DNA from: Candidatus Cacconaster scatequi
GTDB lineage: Bacteria; Bacteroidota; Bacteroidia; Bacteroidales; UBA932
DNA: 40,155 nt
Assembly: GCA_018065305.1 (NCBI GenBank)
Contig: JAGHTO010000029.1
Location: forward strand, 1-40,155
Reading direction: 5' to 3'
In this document: piece after piece, positions 1-7,474 of the stretch
How the letters are laid out: each line of letters starts with the position of its first letter
How positions within the stretch are numbered: position 1 is the first letter of the stretch
The notes under the pieces: model-generated
Seen by the model: only the letters and a program-made list of their open reading frames with translations
What the model was told of the DNA's origin: nothing
Database searches by the model: none
Position numbers and translations under genes: made by a program

Positions 1-1
1 T

Positions 2-43
2 GTAAGCCATACGCTGCAGTTCCTACAGGCCAAGTCCAAATAA
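2..43 (+). CDS. Possible C-terminal tail of an upstream gene (partial)
   Basis: The second reading frame is open from the window edge and stops at TAA 41-43, giving a short helix-like tail ending in LQFLQAKSK. Another frame stays open to a TAA at 82-84, so the frame is not certain. No function can be read from 13 residues. A promoter box lies downstream at 146-153, so this would be a separate transcription unit from the kinase gene that follows. Confidence 0.25.
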   Translation, partial: VSHTLQFLQAKSK

Positions 44-145
44 TGCAGATAGATGAAGCGTTGCCTTTGTCTATCATTGGCTAATTATTCATCCGCCCAT
101 ACGAATGAATTTGGGATTTTCGGTATGGCGTGTCGGGATTCTTCA

Positions 146-153
146 TATCTTTG
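146..153 (+). promoter_or_regulatory. Bacteroidota -7 box TATCTTTG upstream of the kinase operon
   Basis: TATCTTTG matches the Bacteroidota -7 consensus TAnnTTTG and ends 19 bases before the ATG at 173. No convincing TTG/TTTG lies 19-21 bases further upstream. Its position rules out the longer upstream start at 53 for the kinase, because that start would lie ahead of the transcript. Confidence 0.55.
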
Positions 154-172
154 CAGTATCAAGAACACCGCT

Positions 173-1240
173 ATGAAACAAGATTACAGATATGCGCTGG
201 TGGTCCCTACGAGCATGGGACTGAGAATCACCCCGCGGGACGGCCAGCCGGTCCATTCGAGTGAGAATTTCATCCTTCAGGCCACAAGCGCCGAGACAAA
301 TGTCGCGAGCATACCGTCATATCTCGGACTGCCTGTCAAAGTGTTGACGACATTCGTGAAGGGAAGTCCCTTCGCACAGTTCATAAAATCGAACCTGTTT
401 TCGAGGAATATGGACTTCGAGGGACCGGAGGTGGAGCAGGGGGGACCCTGGGGATACCGTCACCAGATAAACGTAGCCGACAGCGGATATGGCTCACGTG
501 GTCCCCGGGTATGGAATGACCGTGCCGGGGAGGTGGGACGCACACTCAACGTCAAGGATTTTGATCTTGAAAAGATATTCGTAAAGGATGGCGTGCGGAT
601 CATACATCTTTCCGGCCTGATTGCCGCTCTGAGCGAAGAGACAAGCCGATTTTGCCTTGAACTTGCCCGTGCCGCGAAGAAAGCGGGGACTGCCATCAGT
701 TTCGATTTGAACTACCGCGCCTCTTTCTGGAAGGACAGGGAAGAGGAACTTCACTCAATTTTCTCGGAGATTGCCTCTCTGTCCGACATTCTTGTGGGTA
801 ACGAAGAGGATTTTCAGCTTTGCCTCGGAATAGAAGGTCCACAGACAGGCGGGAAGAATCTCTCAGACAAGATGGAAAGCTTCAAGGAGATGATACGCCG
901 GGTCAAGGCGGAATACCCGTCCGCCAGACTTTTTGCCACGACTCTCCGCGAGGTTGTTGATACCAACACCCACAAGTGGGGCGCAATCCTCCTTGACGGT
1001 GAGACCTGGCATACCGTGGAGCCGAGGGAAATAAAGGTTCTTGACAGAATCGGAGGAGGCGACGGCTTTGTCGGCGGACTTCTGTATGGAATACTTCGTG
1101 GCTGGGAAGCTGAAAAATGTCTCAGGTTCGGCTGGGCCAGCGGCGCTCTCGCAACAACTTTCCTCACCGATTACGCACAGCCTGCCGATGAAGAGCAGGT
1201 CTGGAGCATCTGGGAAGGTAACGCCCGTGTTAAAAGATAG
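173..1240 (+). CDS. kdgK: PfkB-family sugar kinase, 2-keto-3-deoxygluconate kinase type
   Basis: 355-residue cytoplasmic ribokinase-fold kinase, predicted to phosphorylate 2-keto-3-deoxygluconate with ATP to KDPG. Near the C-terminus it carries the PfkB anion-hole and catalytic segment DRIGGGDGFVGGLLYG, with the catalytic Asp in GGGD. The DRIGGGD form is typical of KDG kinases rather than of fructokinases. The central motifs SFDLNYR and LVGNEEDF are also characteristic. I chose ATG 173 because it follows a TAnnTTTG box at 146; 40 extra in-frame codons upstream look non-coding. The next gene starts 3 bases after the stop, so it is the first gene of an operon with a LarA-family enzyme, pdxB and gnd. 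That context supports a sugar-acid substrate. Exact substrate specificity is inferred; another hexonate-derived keto acid is possible. Confidence 0.85.
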   Translation: MKQDYRYALVVPTSMGLRITPRDGQPVHSSENFILQATSAETNVASIPSYLGLPVKVLTTFVKGSPFAQFIKSNLFSRNMDFEGPEVEQGGPWGYRHQINVADSGYGSRGPRVWNDRAGEVGRTLNVKDFDLEKIFVKDGVRIIHLSGLIAALSEETSRFCLELARAAKKAGTAISFDLNYRASFWKDREEELHSIFSEIASLSDILVGNEEDFQLCLGIEGPQTGGKNLSDKMESFKEMIRRVKAEYPSARLFATTLREVVDTNTHKWGAILLDGETWHTVEPREIKVLDRIGGGDGFVGGLLYGILRGWEAEKCLRFGWASGALATTFLTDYAQPADEEQVWSIWEGNARVKR

Positions 1241-1243
1241 CCT

Positions 1244-2521
1244 ATGCTCTATTTTGCCGAAGGCTCAAAAGACCGTTCATTATCTCCCGAAGAGGTCCGT
1301 CGGGCGCTGAATTTCGTATTCGGCTCTCTCGGAAGGAAGAAGCGGGTGCTCGCGATTCCCCCGGATTTCACGCGGTTCAACTCCTTTGCAGGGCCCATAA
1401 CCGAAATGGCCTATGACTTTTTCGGGGATGCCCTGACGGACATAATGCCCGCACTCGGGACACATTCCCCGATGACGGAATCCCAGATGGACAGGATGTT
1501 CGGCCACGTTCCTCATTCTCTCTTCCGGGTTCACGACTGGAGAAACGACGTTGTGACCGTGGGGGAGGTCCCTTCCGAATATGTCAGAAAGATTTCCGAA
1601 GGCAGGGTCTCATACTCCTGGCCCGCACAGGTGAACAGGTTGCTGCTTGACCCCTCCTTCGACCTTATACTCTCCATAGGTCAGGTCGTGCCTCACGAGG
1701 TGATAGGAATGGCGAACTATACCAAGAACATATTCGTCGGCGTCGGCGGGGTTGACGGCATCAACAGAAGCCACTATCTCGGCGCGACATACGGTATGGA
1801 GAGGATTATGGGACGTGCCGACACCCCTGTCCGTGCCGTGATGGAGTATGCAAGGGAGAATTTCATCAGTTCCCTTCCGATTATTTATATACAGACAGTC
1901 CTCGCCAAGGACTTCTCAACCGGGGAGATGGAACTCAAGGGGCTTTTCATCGGCGACGATTCCGAGTGCTTCAGGCTTGCCGCCCGACTTTCCCTCGAAA
2001 CCAACTTCAATATGGTGGAGCGCCCGGTCAGGAAGTGTATCGTGTATCTCGACCCCGAGGAATTCAAGAGCACCTGGCTCGGCAACAAGGCAATATACCG
2101 TACCCGTATGGCTTTGGCCGATGGTGCGGAGTTGATAATCGTTGCACCGGCGCTGAAGGAGTTCGGCGAAGATCCGGCGATTGACTCGCTTATCCGGAAA
2201 TACGGCTATCGCGGGACTGAGCATACCCTAGCCGCCGTGGAGGAAAATGCCGATCTTCGTGACAATCTGAGCGCTGCGGCACATCTGATTCACGGCTCTT
2301 CCGAAGGCCGTTTTTCAATCACATACTGCCCCGGCCCCGGTATGACCCGTGGAGAAATAGAATCCGTCGGCTTCAAGTATGAGCCTATGGACGGGATTAT
2401 GGAAAAATATGGAGTGTCTTCTCTGAGAGACGGATGGAACATTGTCAACGGGGAGGAGATTTATTACATTTCAAATCCGGCGCTCGGGCTGTGGGCCCAT
2501 CCGGATCGTTTCAAGGATTGA
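1244..2521 (+). CDS. LarA-family nickel-pincer racemase/epimerase (DUF2088)
   Basis: 425-residue cytoplasmic protein of the lactate racemase (LarA) family, which uses the nickel-pincer nucleotide cofactor to racemise or epimerise 2-hydroxy acids. Visible catalytic residues are His74 in GTHSPMTE, His151 and Lys161 in PHEVIGMANYTKNI, and His177. The 10- and 16-residue spacings of His151, Lys161 and His177 equal those of His174, Lys184 (cofactor tether) and His200 (Ni ligand) as I recall them for Lactobacillus LarA, so an active cofactor site is likely. It sits 3 bases after the KDG-type kinase and 5 bases before pdxB. The genes that make the cofactor (larB, larC, larE) are not in this window. 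Because neighbours act on sugar acids, a hexonate 2-epimerase such as gluconate/mannonate epimerase is more likely than lactate racemase; this is inference. Confidence 0.8.
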   Translation: MLYFAEGSKDRSLSPEEVRRALNFVFGSLGRKKRVLAIPPDFTRFNSFAGPITEMAYDFFGDALTDIMPALGTHSPMTESQMDRMFGHVPHSLFRVHDWRNDVVTVGEVPSEYVRKISEGRVSYSWPAQVNRLLLDPSFDLILSIGQVVPHEVIGMANYTKNIFVGVGGVDGINRSHYLGATYGMERIMGRADTPVRAVMEYARENFISSLPIIYIQTVLAKDFSTGEMELKGLFIGDDSECFRLAARLSLETNFNMVERPVRKCIVYLDPEEFKSTWLGNKAIYRTRMALADGAELIIVAPALKEFGEDPAIDSLIRKYGYRGTEHTLAAVEENADLRDNLSAAAHLIHGSSEGRFSITYCPGPGMTRGEIESVGFKYEPMDGIMEKYGVSSLRDGWNIVNGEEIYYISNPALGLWAHPDRFKD

Positions 2522-2526
2522 CAGTT

Positions 2527-3657
2527 ATGAAAATAGTCATTGACGACAAGATACCTTTCATCCGCGGTGTTTTCGAGCCGTATGCGCAGGTTGTCTATCT
2601 GCCGGGGGCGAAGACGACCGCCGATGACGTCAGGGATGCGGATGCTCTGATAACCCGCACCCGCACGAAGTGCGACGAGTCGCTTCTGAAAGGTTCTTCC
2701 GTGAAAATAGTCTTCACGGCGACAATCGGCTTTGACCACATTGATACACAATGGTGCGAGTCCAACGGGATTTTGTGGAGAAGTGCACCCGGGTGCAATT
2801 CCGGCTCCGTCAGGCAGTACATTGCCGCGGCTCTGGCCACTCTATGTGACAGATACGGACTGAATTTCAAGGAGGTTACTCTCGGAGTCGTCGGGGTGGG
2901 GAATGTGGGAAGCAAGGTCGCTTCGGTCGCCCGTGCAATGGGAATGAAGGTGCTGCTCAACGACCCTCCGAGGGAACGACGGGAGGGGGCTGACGGATTT
3001 TCAAGTCTGGATGAGATTGTCGGCACCTGCAATATAATCACCCTGCACGTTCCTATGGAGAAGAGCGGTCCTGATGCGACATATCACCTGTTCGACGGGA
3101 AGATATTCGACAGGATGGGAAAGGAGGCAATCCTTCTCAATTCCTCCCGGGGTCCCGTGGTTTCGAACGCTGACCTGAAGGAGGCTCTTGCCGCCGGGAA
3201 AATCCGTGCCGCCGTTCTTGACGTATGGGAAAACGAACCTCAAATCGAAGAGGGGTTGGTCTCCCTGCTGGATATAACTACCCCGCATATTGCCGGGTAC
3301 AGTGCCGACGGCAAGGCGAACGGTACCGCAGCGGCGGTCCGCGGGGTTGCGGAAGTCCTTGGCATCGAAAAACTGAAAGAATGGAACGTGCCCTGCGTTC
3401 CCAAGCCTGAGGCTGATACGGAATTCTCCATCGATGCCTCAGAGCTCTCTTTCCAGCAGATAATGACAAAAGCCATCCTCCATACTTACGATATTGTAAA
3501 GGACAGTGATGCGCTGCGCTTTTCGCTTGATTCTTTTGAGAGGCTGCGCGGCTCATATCCGATAAGAAGGGAATTCGAGGCGTTCACAGTCCGTCTTGAA
3601 AACGGGACGGAAGAGGAGAGGACGGCTCTTGGAAAAATAGGTTTTAATGTTATATAA
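2527..3657 (+). CDS. pdxB: Erythronate-4-phosphate dehydrogenase
   Basis: 376-residue cytoplasmic D-2-hydroxyacid dehydrogenase that matches PdxB closely in length and pattern. PdxB oxidises 4-phospho-D-erythronate in the DXP-dependent route to pyridoxal phosphate. The NAD-binding motif GVVGVGNVG is at about residues 120-128. The catalytic triad of the family is visible as Arg208 (NSSRGPVV), Glu237 (VWENEP) and His254 (TPHIAGY). The PdxB-type ATIGFDHID and APGCN segments are at about 65-91, and a dimerisation tail follows residue 300. ATG 2527 is chosen because it starts MKIVIDD like other PdxB proteins; an upstream in-frame ATG at 2434 lies inside the preceding gene. It lies 5 bases after the LarA-family gene and 16 bases before gnd, so it is cotranscribed with 6-phosphogluconate dehydrogenase. 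Confidence 0.9.
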   Translation: MKIVIDDKIPFIRGVFEPYAQVVYLPGAKTTADDVRDADALITRTRTKCDESLLKGSSVKIVFTATIGFDHIDTQWCESNGILWRSAPGCNSGSVRQYIAAALATLCDRYGLNFKEVTLGVVGVGNVGSKVASVARAMGMKVLLNDPPRERREGADGFSSLDEIVGTCNIITLHVPMEKSGPDATYHLFDGKIFDRMGKEAILLNSSRGPVVSNADLKEALAAGKIRAAVLDVWENEPQIEEGLVSLLDITTPHIAGYSADGKANGTAAAVRGVAEVLGIEKLKEWNVPCVPKPEADTEFSIDASELSFQQIMTKAILHTYDIVKDSDALRFSLDSFERLRGSYPIRREFEAFTVRLENGTEEERTALGKIGFNVI

Positions 3658-3673
3658 ATATTTGGATATCAAT

Positions 3674-5131
3674 ATGGAACAGAAATCAGACATCGGCCTT
3701 ATCGGTCTTGCCGTGATGGGTGAGAACCTGGTTCTCAATATGGAAAGCAAGGGATTCACCGTCAGCGTTTTCAACCGGACCGTCTCCAAGGTGGACAGTT
3801 TCCTGGAAGGCAGGGGAAAAGGAAAAAACATCTTCGGCGCACACTCCCTTGAAGAACTTGTCGCCTCTCTCAAGTCACCCAGGAAGGTGATGATGATGGT
3901 CAAGGCCGGGAGCGCCGTGGACGATATGATTGACCGGCTCGTTCCTTTGCTTGACAAGGGTGACGTGATAATAGATGGCGGCAACACCCATTTCCCCGAT
4001 ACCGCCCGCAGGACGGAGTATATTGAAAGCAAGGGGCTTCTCTACATCGGAACAGGTGTTTCCGGCGGTGAAGAAGGCGCTCTCAAGGGCCCTTCTATGA
4101 TGCCCGGCGGTTCGCCTGCGGCCTGGCCTCTGGTAAAACCGATTTTCCAGAGCATCTGTGCGAAGGTTTCTGACGGAACTCCCTGCTGCGACTGGGTCGG
4201 AGAGGGTGGCGCAGGCCATTTCGTCAAGATGGTCCACAACGGCATTGAATACGGTGACATGCAGCTCATCTGCGAGTGCTACCATATTATGAAGGATCTT
4301 CTCGGTATGACCAACGAAGAGATGCACGACACCTTCGCCGAGTGGAACAAAGGGGACCTCGACAGTTATCTTATAGAAATCACGAGGGATATTCTCGCGA
4401 AGAAGGATGGTGACGGACGGTATGTACTTGACTGTATTCTCGACACTGCCGGTCAGAAAGGTACCGGCAAATGGACCGGAATAGCCGCACTGGATCAGGG
4501 TGTTCCATTGACATTGATAGGGGAGGCCGTCTTCGCCCGCTGTCTCTCTGCACAGAAGGAGGAGAGGGTGGCCGCATCGTCAATACTGGAAGGCCCGTCT
4601 TCCTTCTCCTTCAAGGGGGACAAGGCGGCTTTCCTCGAAGATTTGAGAAAAGCCCTCTTTGCGGCAAAAGTCGTCTCATACGCTCAGGGCTACACACTAA
4701 TGAAGGCCGCTGCGAAGGAGTACGGCTGGAATCTCAATTACGGCGGCATCGCCCTTATGTGGAGAGGCGGCTGCATCATCCGCAGCGTTTTCCTTGGCAA
4801 GATTAAGGAAGCCTTCGACAGAAATCCCCGGCTTGCCAACATCCTGCTCGACCCCTATTTCAGCGGGAAGATGAAGGAGGCGCAGCAGGGGTGGCGGAAC
4901 GTGATAGCGCATTCCGTCCTCGGCGGGATTCCCGCTCCGGCATTGAGCGCCGCTCTGGAATATTACGACGGCTACCGGTGCGGCCGACTTCCGGCAAATC
5001 TTCTCCAGGCGCAGAGGGACTACTTCGGGGCGCATACCTACGAGCGCACTGACAGACCCCGCGGGGAGTTTTTCCACACGGACTGGACCGGACATGGCGG
5101 CAATACTGTTGCCGGAACCTATACTGCCTGA
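3674..5131 (+). CDS. gnd: 6-phosphogluconate dehydrogenase, decarboxylating
   Basis: 485-residue enzyme converting 6-phosphogluconate and NADP+ to ribulose 5-phosphate, CO2 and NADPH in the oxidative pentose phosphate path. Seen directly: N-terminal nucleotide motif GLIGLAVMGENL, the signature GTGVSGGEEGALKGPS, the catalytic Lys region GHFVKMVHNGIEYGD, LNYGGIALMWRGGCIIR, and the C-terminal QRDYFGAHTYER substrate-binding tail. Length is normal for the long, dimeric form. ATG 3674 gives the usual short lead before the Rossmann strand; the earlier ATG 3647 overlaps the pdxB end. It is the last gene of the operon and ends 19 bases from the convergent ffh stop, with no recognisable terminator hairpin between them. 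Neither zwf nor pgl is in the window. Confidence 0.95.
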   Translation: MEQKSDIGLIGLAVMGENLVLNMESKGFTVSVFNRTVSKVDSFLEGRGKGKNIFGAHSLEELVASLKSPRKVMMMVKAGSAVDDMIDRLVPLLDKGDVIIDGGNTHFPDTARRTEYIESKGLLYIGTGVSGGEEGALKGPSMMPGGSPAAWPLVKPIFQSICAKVSDGTPCCDWVGEGGAGHFVKMVHNGIEYGDMQLICECYHIMKDLLGMTNEEMHDTFAEWNKGDLDSYLIEITRDILAKKDGDGRYVLDCILDTAGQKGTGKWTGIAALDQGVPLTLIGEAVFARCLSAQKEERVAASSILEGPSSFSFKGDKAAFLEDLRKALFAAKVVSYAQGYTLMKAAAKEYGWNLNYGGIALMWRGGCIIRSVFLGKIKEAFDRNPRLANILLDPYFSGKMKEAQQGWRNVIAHSVLGGIPAPALSAALEYYDGYRCGRLPANLLQAQRDYFGAHTYERTDRPRGEFFHTDWTGHGGNTVAGTYTA

Positions 5132-5150
5132 TTGGGTATCTGTTACGGGA

Positions 5151-6473
5151 TTATCTGCGCTTGCGGTTGGCCATCTTGCCGAAATTACCGGACGAGACGC
5201 TTTTCATCACCTTGCGGGTGCCATCGAACTGCTTGAGGAGACGGTTCACCTCGACTATGGAAGTTCCGCTACCCTCCGCGATACGCTTGCGGCGGCTGCC
5301 GTTTATCATCGAGGGATTTTCCTTTTCATACGGGGTCATTGACAGGATGATGGCTTCGATGCTCTTGAAGGCGCTGTTGTCGATGTCAACGTCCTTGATT
5401 GCTCTCCCTACTCCGGGAAGCATCGAGGCGAGGTCCTTGATATTGCCCATCTTCTTCACCTGCTGAATCTGGTTGTAGAAATCCTGCAGGTTGAACTGGT
5501 CCCGGGCAATCTTCTTGTGAAGTTTCCTGGCCTCCTCCTCGTCGAACTGCTCCTGAGCTTTCTCGACGAGGGAAACGACGTCACCCATACCGAGAATCCT
5601 GTCGGCGATTCGTTTGGGATAGAAAACGTCGAGAGCCTCCATCTTCTCACCGGCACTGATGAATTTGATGGGCTTGTCGACAACGGCTCTGATGGAAAGG
5701 GCTGCACCGCCGCGGGTGTCACCGTCCATCTTGGTGAGCACGACTCCGTCGAAGTTAAGCCTCTCATTGAATATGCGGGATGTCTCGACGGCATCCTGAC
5801 CGGTCATCGCATCCACGACGAACAGAGTCTCAGTGGGGTTGACGGCTTTGTGCAGAGCTGAGATTTCATCCATCAGCTCATTGTCCACCGCCAGACGGCC
5901 GGCAGTATCTATGACGACCACTTCATATCCTTCCCTGCGGGCGAGAGAGATTGCGTTCAACGCAATCTTCTGAGGATCCTTCACGCCGTCCTCGCTGTAG
6001 CAGGTCACCTCTATCTGTGAACAGAGAGTCTTCAGCTGCTCTATTGCGGCGGGACGGAAAGTGTCGCAGGCGGCCACCAGGACCTTCTTTCCCTTCTTGC
6101 TCTTGAGGTTCAAGGCCAGTTTGCCGCAGAAAGTGGTTTTACCGGAACCGTTCAGACCGGCAACGAGAACGATGCCGGGATTGCCCTTTATGTTGATTTC
6201 GCTGTGCTCGCTTCCCATCAGTTCGGCAAGCTTGTCGTGGACAATCTTGACCATCATCTGGGCCGGCCGCACGGCCTTCAGGACATTCTGTCCCAGGGCT
6301 TCCTGCTTGACCTGGTCGCAGAAATTCTTGGCTATCTTGTAACTGACGTCGGCGTCCAGCAATGCCTTGCGGACATCCTTCATCGTTTCCGATATGTTTA
6401 TCTCGGTAATCTTGCCTTCACCCTTTATCAGTTTGAAGGAACTTTCAAGTCTGTCGGTCAGATTTTCGAACAT
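5151..6473 (-). CDS. ffh: Signal recognition particle GTPase Ffh
   Basis: 440-residue SRP54-type protein that binds signal peptides of nascent membrane proteins together with 4.5S RNA and hands them to FtsY. The N domain is at about 1-85. The G domain contains P-loop GLNGSGKTTF, DTAGRL and TKMDGDTRGG. The methionine-containing M domain holds the 4.5S RNA-binding signature GSRRKRIAEGSG and the tail ends KMANRKRR. ATG 6473 begins MFENLTDRL as in the family, 24-30 bases after a good Bacteroidota promoter; 20 more upstream in-frame codons overlap that promoter and are rejected. A GGAGG stretch also lies upstream, although it falls close to the predicted transcript start. It is monocistronic by layout, convergent with gnd. 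Confidence 0.96.
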   Translation of the reverse strand: MFENLTDRLESSFKLIKGEGKITEINISETMKDVRKALLDADVSYKIAKNFCDQVKQEALGQNVLKAVRPAQMMVKIVHDKLAELMGSEHSEINIKGNPGIVLVAGLNGSGKTTFCGKLALNLKSKKGKKVLVAACDTFRPAAIEQLKTLCSQIEVTCYSEDGVKDPQKIALNAISLARREGYEVVVIDTAGRLAVDNELMDEISALHKAVNPTETLFVVDAMTGQDAVETSRIFNERLNFDGVVLTKMDGDTRGGAALSIRAVVDKPIKFISAGEKMEALDVFYPKRIADRILGMGDVVSLVEKAQEQFDEEEARKLHKKIARDQFNLQDFYNQIQQVKKMGNIKDLASMLPGVGRAIKDVDIDNSAFKSIEAIILSMTPYEKENPSMINGSRRKRIAEGSGTSIVEVNRLLKQFDGTRKVMKSVSSGNFGKMANRKRR

Positions 6474-6502
6474 ACTCTCTTCTCTTTTTTTTTTGGAACC
6501 TC

Positions 6503-6533
6503 CAAAGGTAACCAAAAATGTCAACAATTTCAA
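6503..6533 (-). promoter_or_regulatory. ffh promoter (TTG-N20-TACCTTTG)
   Basis: On the minus strand TACCTTTG (6510 to 6503) fits the -7 consensus TAnnTTTG, and TTG at 6533-6531 is exactly 20 bases upstream, the usual spacing for the Bacteroidota -33 box. The predicted transcript would start near 6497 and carry a leader of about 25 bases before the ffh ATG. Confidence 0.65.
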
Positions 6534-6562
6534 GAAGGAGCTGATTCTTGTCGTCCATCAGG

Positions 6563-6676
6563 GGAGTTGGAATCTGCCGCTTTCGAAGGCTAGCCGCCCT
6601 CGGCTCTAGAGGGAGGGGCCCATAAGCGTAGCGCGTGGGAGGGCCCGGCCTGGAGAAAGCGGCAGATTCCAACTCC
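6563..6676. repeat. 114-bp element bounded by a perfect 22-bp inverted repeat
   Basis: The arms 6563-6584 and 6655-6676 are perfect reverse complements over 22 bases. The pairing continues imperfectly inward for about 17 more bases. The centre also contains two copies of GGGCCC (6616-6621 and 6641-6646) that can pair with each other. The element lies between the murU stop and the ffh promoter. It has no T-run on either side, so it is not a standard intrinsic terminator. It could be a dispersed palindromic or MITE-like repeat, or a structured RNA. The open frame that crosses it on the minus strand has no coding character. Confidence 0.7.
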
Positions 6677-6744
6677 ACCTCCGTTCCTATTCGGGCTGGA
6701 AATCCCGTCATTTTGATCCCGCGAGGACAAAATTCGGCGTGGCT

Positions 6745-6770
6745 GGATTGAGAATAGCGCCTCTCAATCC
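6745..6770 (-). terminator. Hairpin at the 3' end of the recQ-murU operon
   Basis: GGATTGAGA (6745-6753) and TCTCAATCC (6762-6770) form a perfect 9-bp stem with an 8-base loop that overlaps the murU stop codon. On the minus strand it is followed by a mixed sequence with only a short T-run about 15 bases later, so it may be a weak terminator or a 3'-end stabilising hairpin. Confidence 0.45.
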
Positions 6771-7474
6771 CGTGGGACGCTGTCTATCTTGCCGAGGTCC
6801 CTCACTTTGAATCCGTCGGGGACAACGCCTCTGACAACATTTGTGCGGCAGATTGAGAGATAGAAATCAATGATGCCGAACACGTCCGGGAAATCCTGCA
6901 TCAGCGGGAAGATGGAGGGACTGGCGTAGTGTATTCCGGAGAAGGCGAGGGGAGTGCACTGGTCCGGGTCGATGCCGCCGTAGGGGCTCCTGATTTCACC
7001 GGTCTGTATGTTCTGCCACCCGACAAGCCTCATCTGATCGTCGAAAAGAAGATAGCGGCTGGTTTTTCTGGAACTGACAAGCAGTGTGGCCGCGGCGTCG
7101 TTACGGTGCTGCTCCCTGAACCACCCGAAATCCAGATTGGAATCTATATCCACGTTATGAACGAGAAAAGGCTCATCCTTCCCGAGCAACGGCTCCGCAA
7201 ACTTGATTCCCCCTCCGGTGTCGCGGAGCAGGTCACTTTCGTCGGAGAAACTTATCCTGACTCCGAAATTGCCGTTTGCCGCAACATAGTCGCGTATCTG
7301 TGACGCGAAGTGATGGATGTTGATTACTATGTCGTCATAGCCCGCTGCAATCAGCCTGTCAAGAACCATCTTGAGCATCGGCTCCCCGTTGACGGGGACA
7401 AGCGCCTTGGGCATAGTGTCCGTCAGAGGTTTGAGGCGGGTCCCCAAACCGGCTGCAAAAATCATCGCTTTCAT
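6764..7474 (-). CDS. murU: MurU-like N-acetylmuramate 1-phosphate uridylyltransferase
   Basis: 236-residue sugar-phosphate nucleotidyltransferase. MurU joins MurNAc-1-phosphate to UTP, giving UDP-MurNAc in the recycling pathway that bypasses de novo MurA/MurB synthesis. Motifs seen are AAGLGTRLKPLT (nucleotide loop, residues 7-18), PKALVPVNGEPML, the RDTGGGIKFAEPLL segment typical of MurU, and HNVDIDS for metal binding. Its ATG overlaps the stop of the kinase gene by 4 bases (ATGA), so the two are translationally coupled; amgK and murU are adjacent in Pseudomonas as well. Mannose-1-phosphate or glucose-1-phosphate nucleotidyltransferases share the fold, but the kinase partner and TGGGI segment favour MurU. 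Confidence 0.8.
   Translation of the reverse strand: MKAMIFAAGLGTRLKPLTDTMPKALVPVNGEPMLKMVLDRLIAAGYDDIVINIHHFASQIRDYVAANGNFGVRISFSDESDLLRDTGGGIKFAEPLLGKDEPFLVHNVDIDSNLDFGWFREQHRNDAAATLLVSSRKTSRYLLFDDQMRLVGWQNIQTGEIRSPYGGIDPDQCTPLAFSGIHYASPSIFPLMQDFPDVFGIIDFYLSICRTNVVRGVVPDGFKVRDLGKIDSVPRD

Noticed and set aside
53-172. Upstream 40-codon extension of the kinase
   Set aside because: It precedes the TAnnTTTG box at 146-153 and has no similarity to PfkB N-termini; ATG 173 gives the expected MKQDYRYALVV start.
6563-6676. Reading the long inverted repeat as an intrinsic terminator
   Set aside because: There is no T-run on either strand after the stem, the arms are too far apart (70 bases), and a separate hairpin at 6745-6770 already sits at the murU stop.
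6445-6711. 88-codon minus-strand frame across the inverted repeat
   Set aside because: It spans the palindrome, the ffh promoter and the ffh start; amino-acid make-up follows the repeat structure and there is no recognisable domain.
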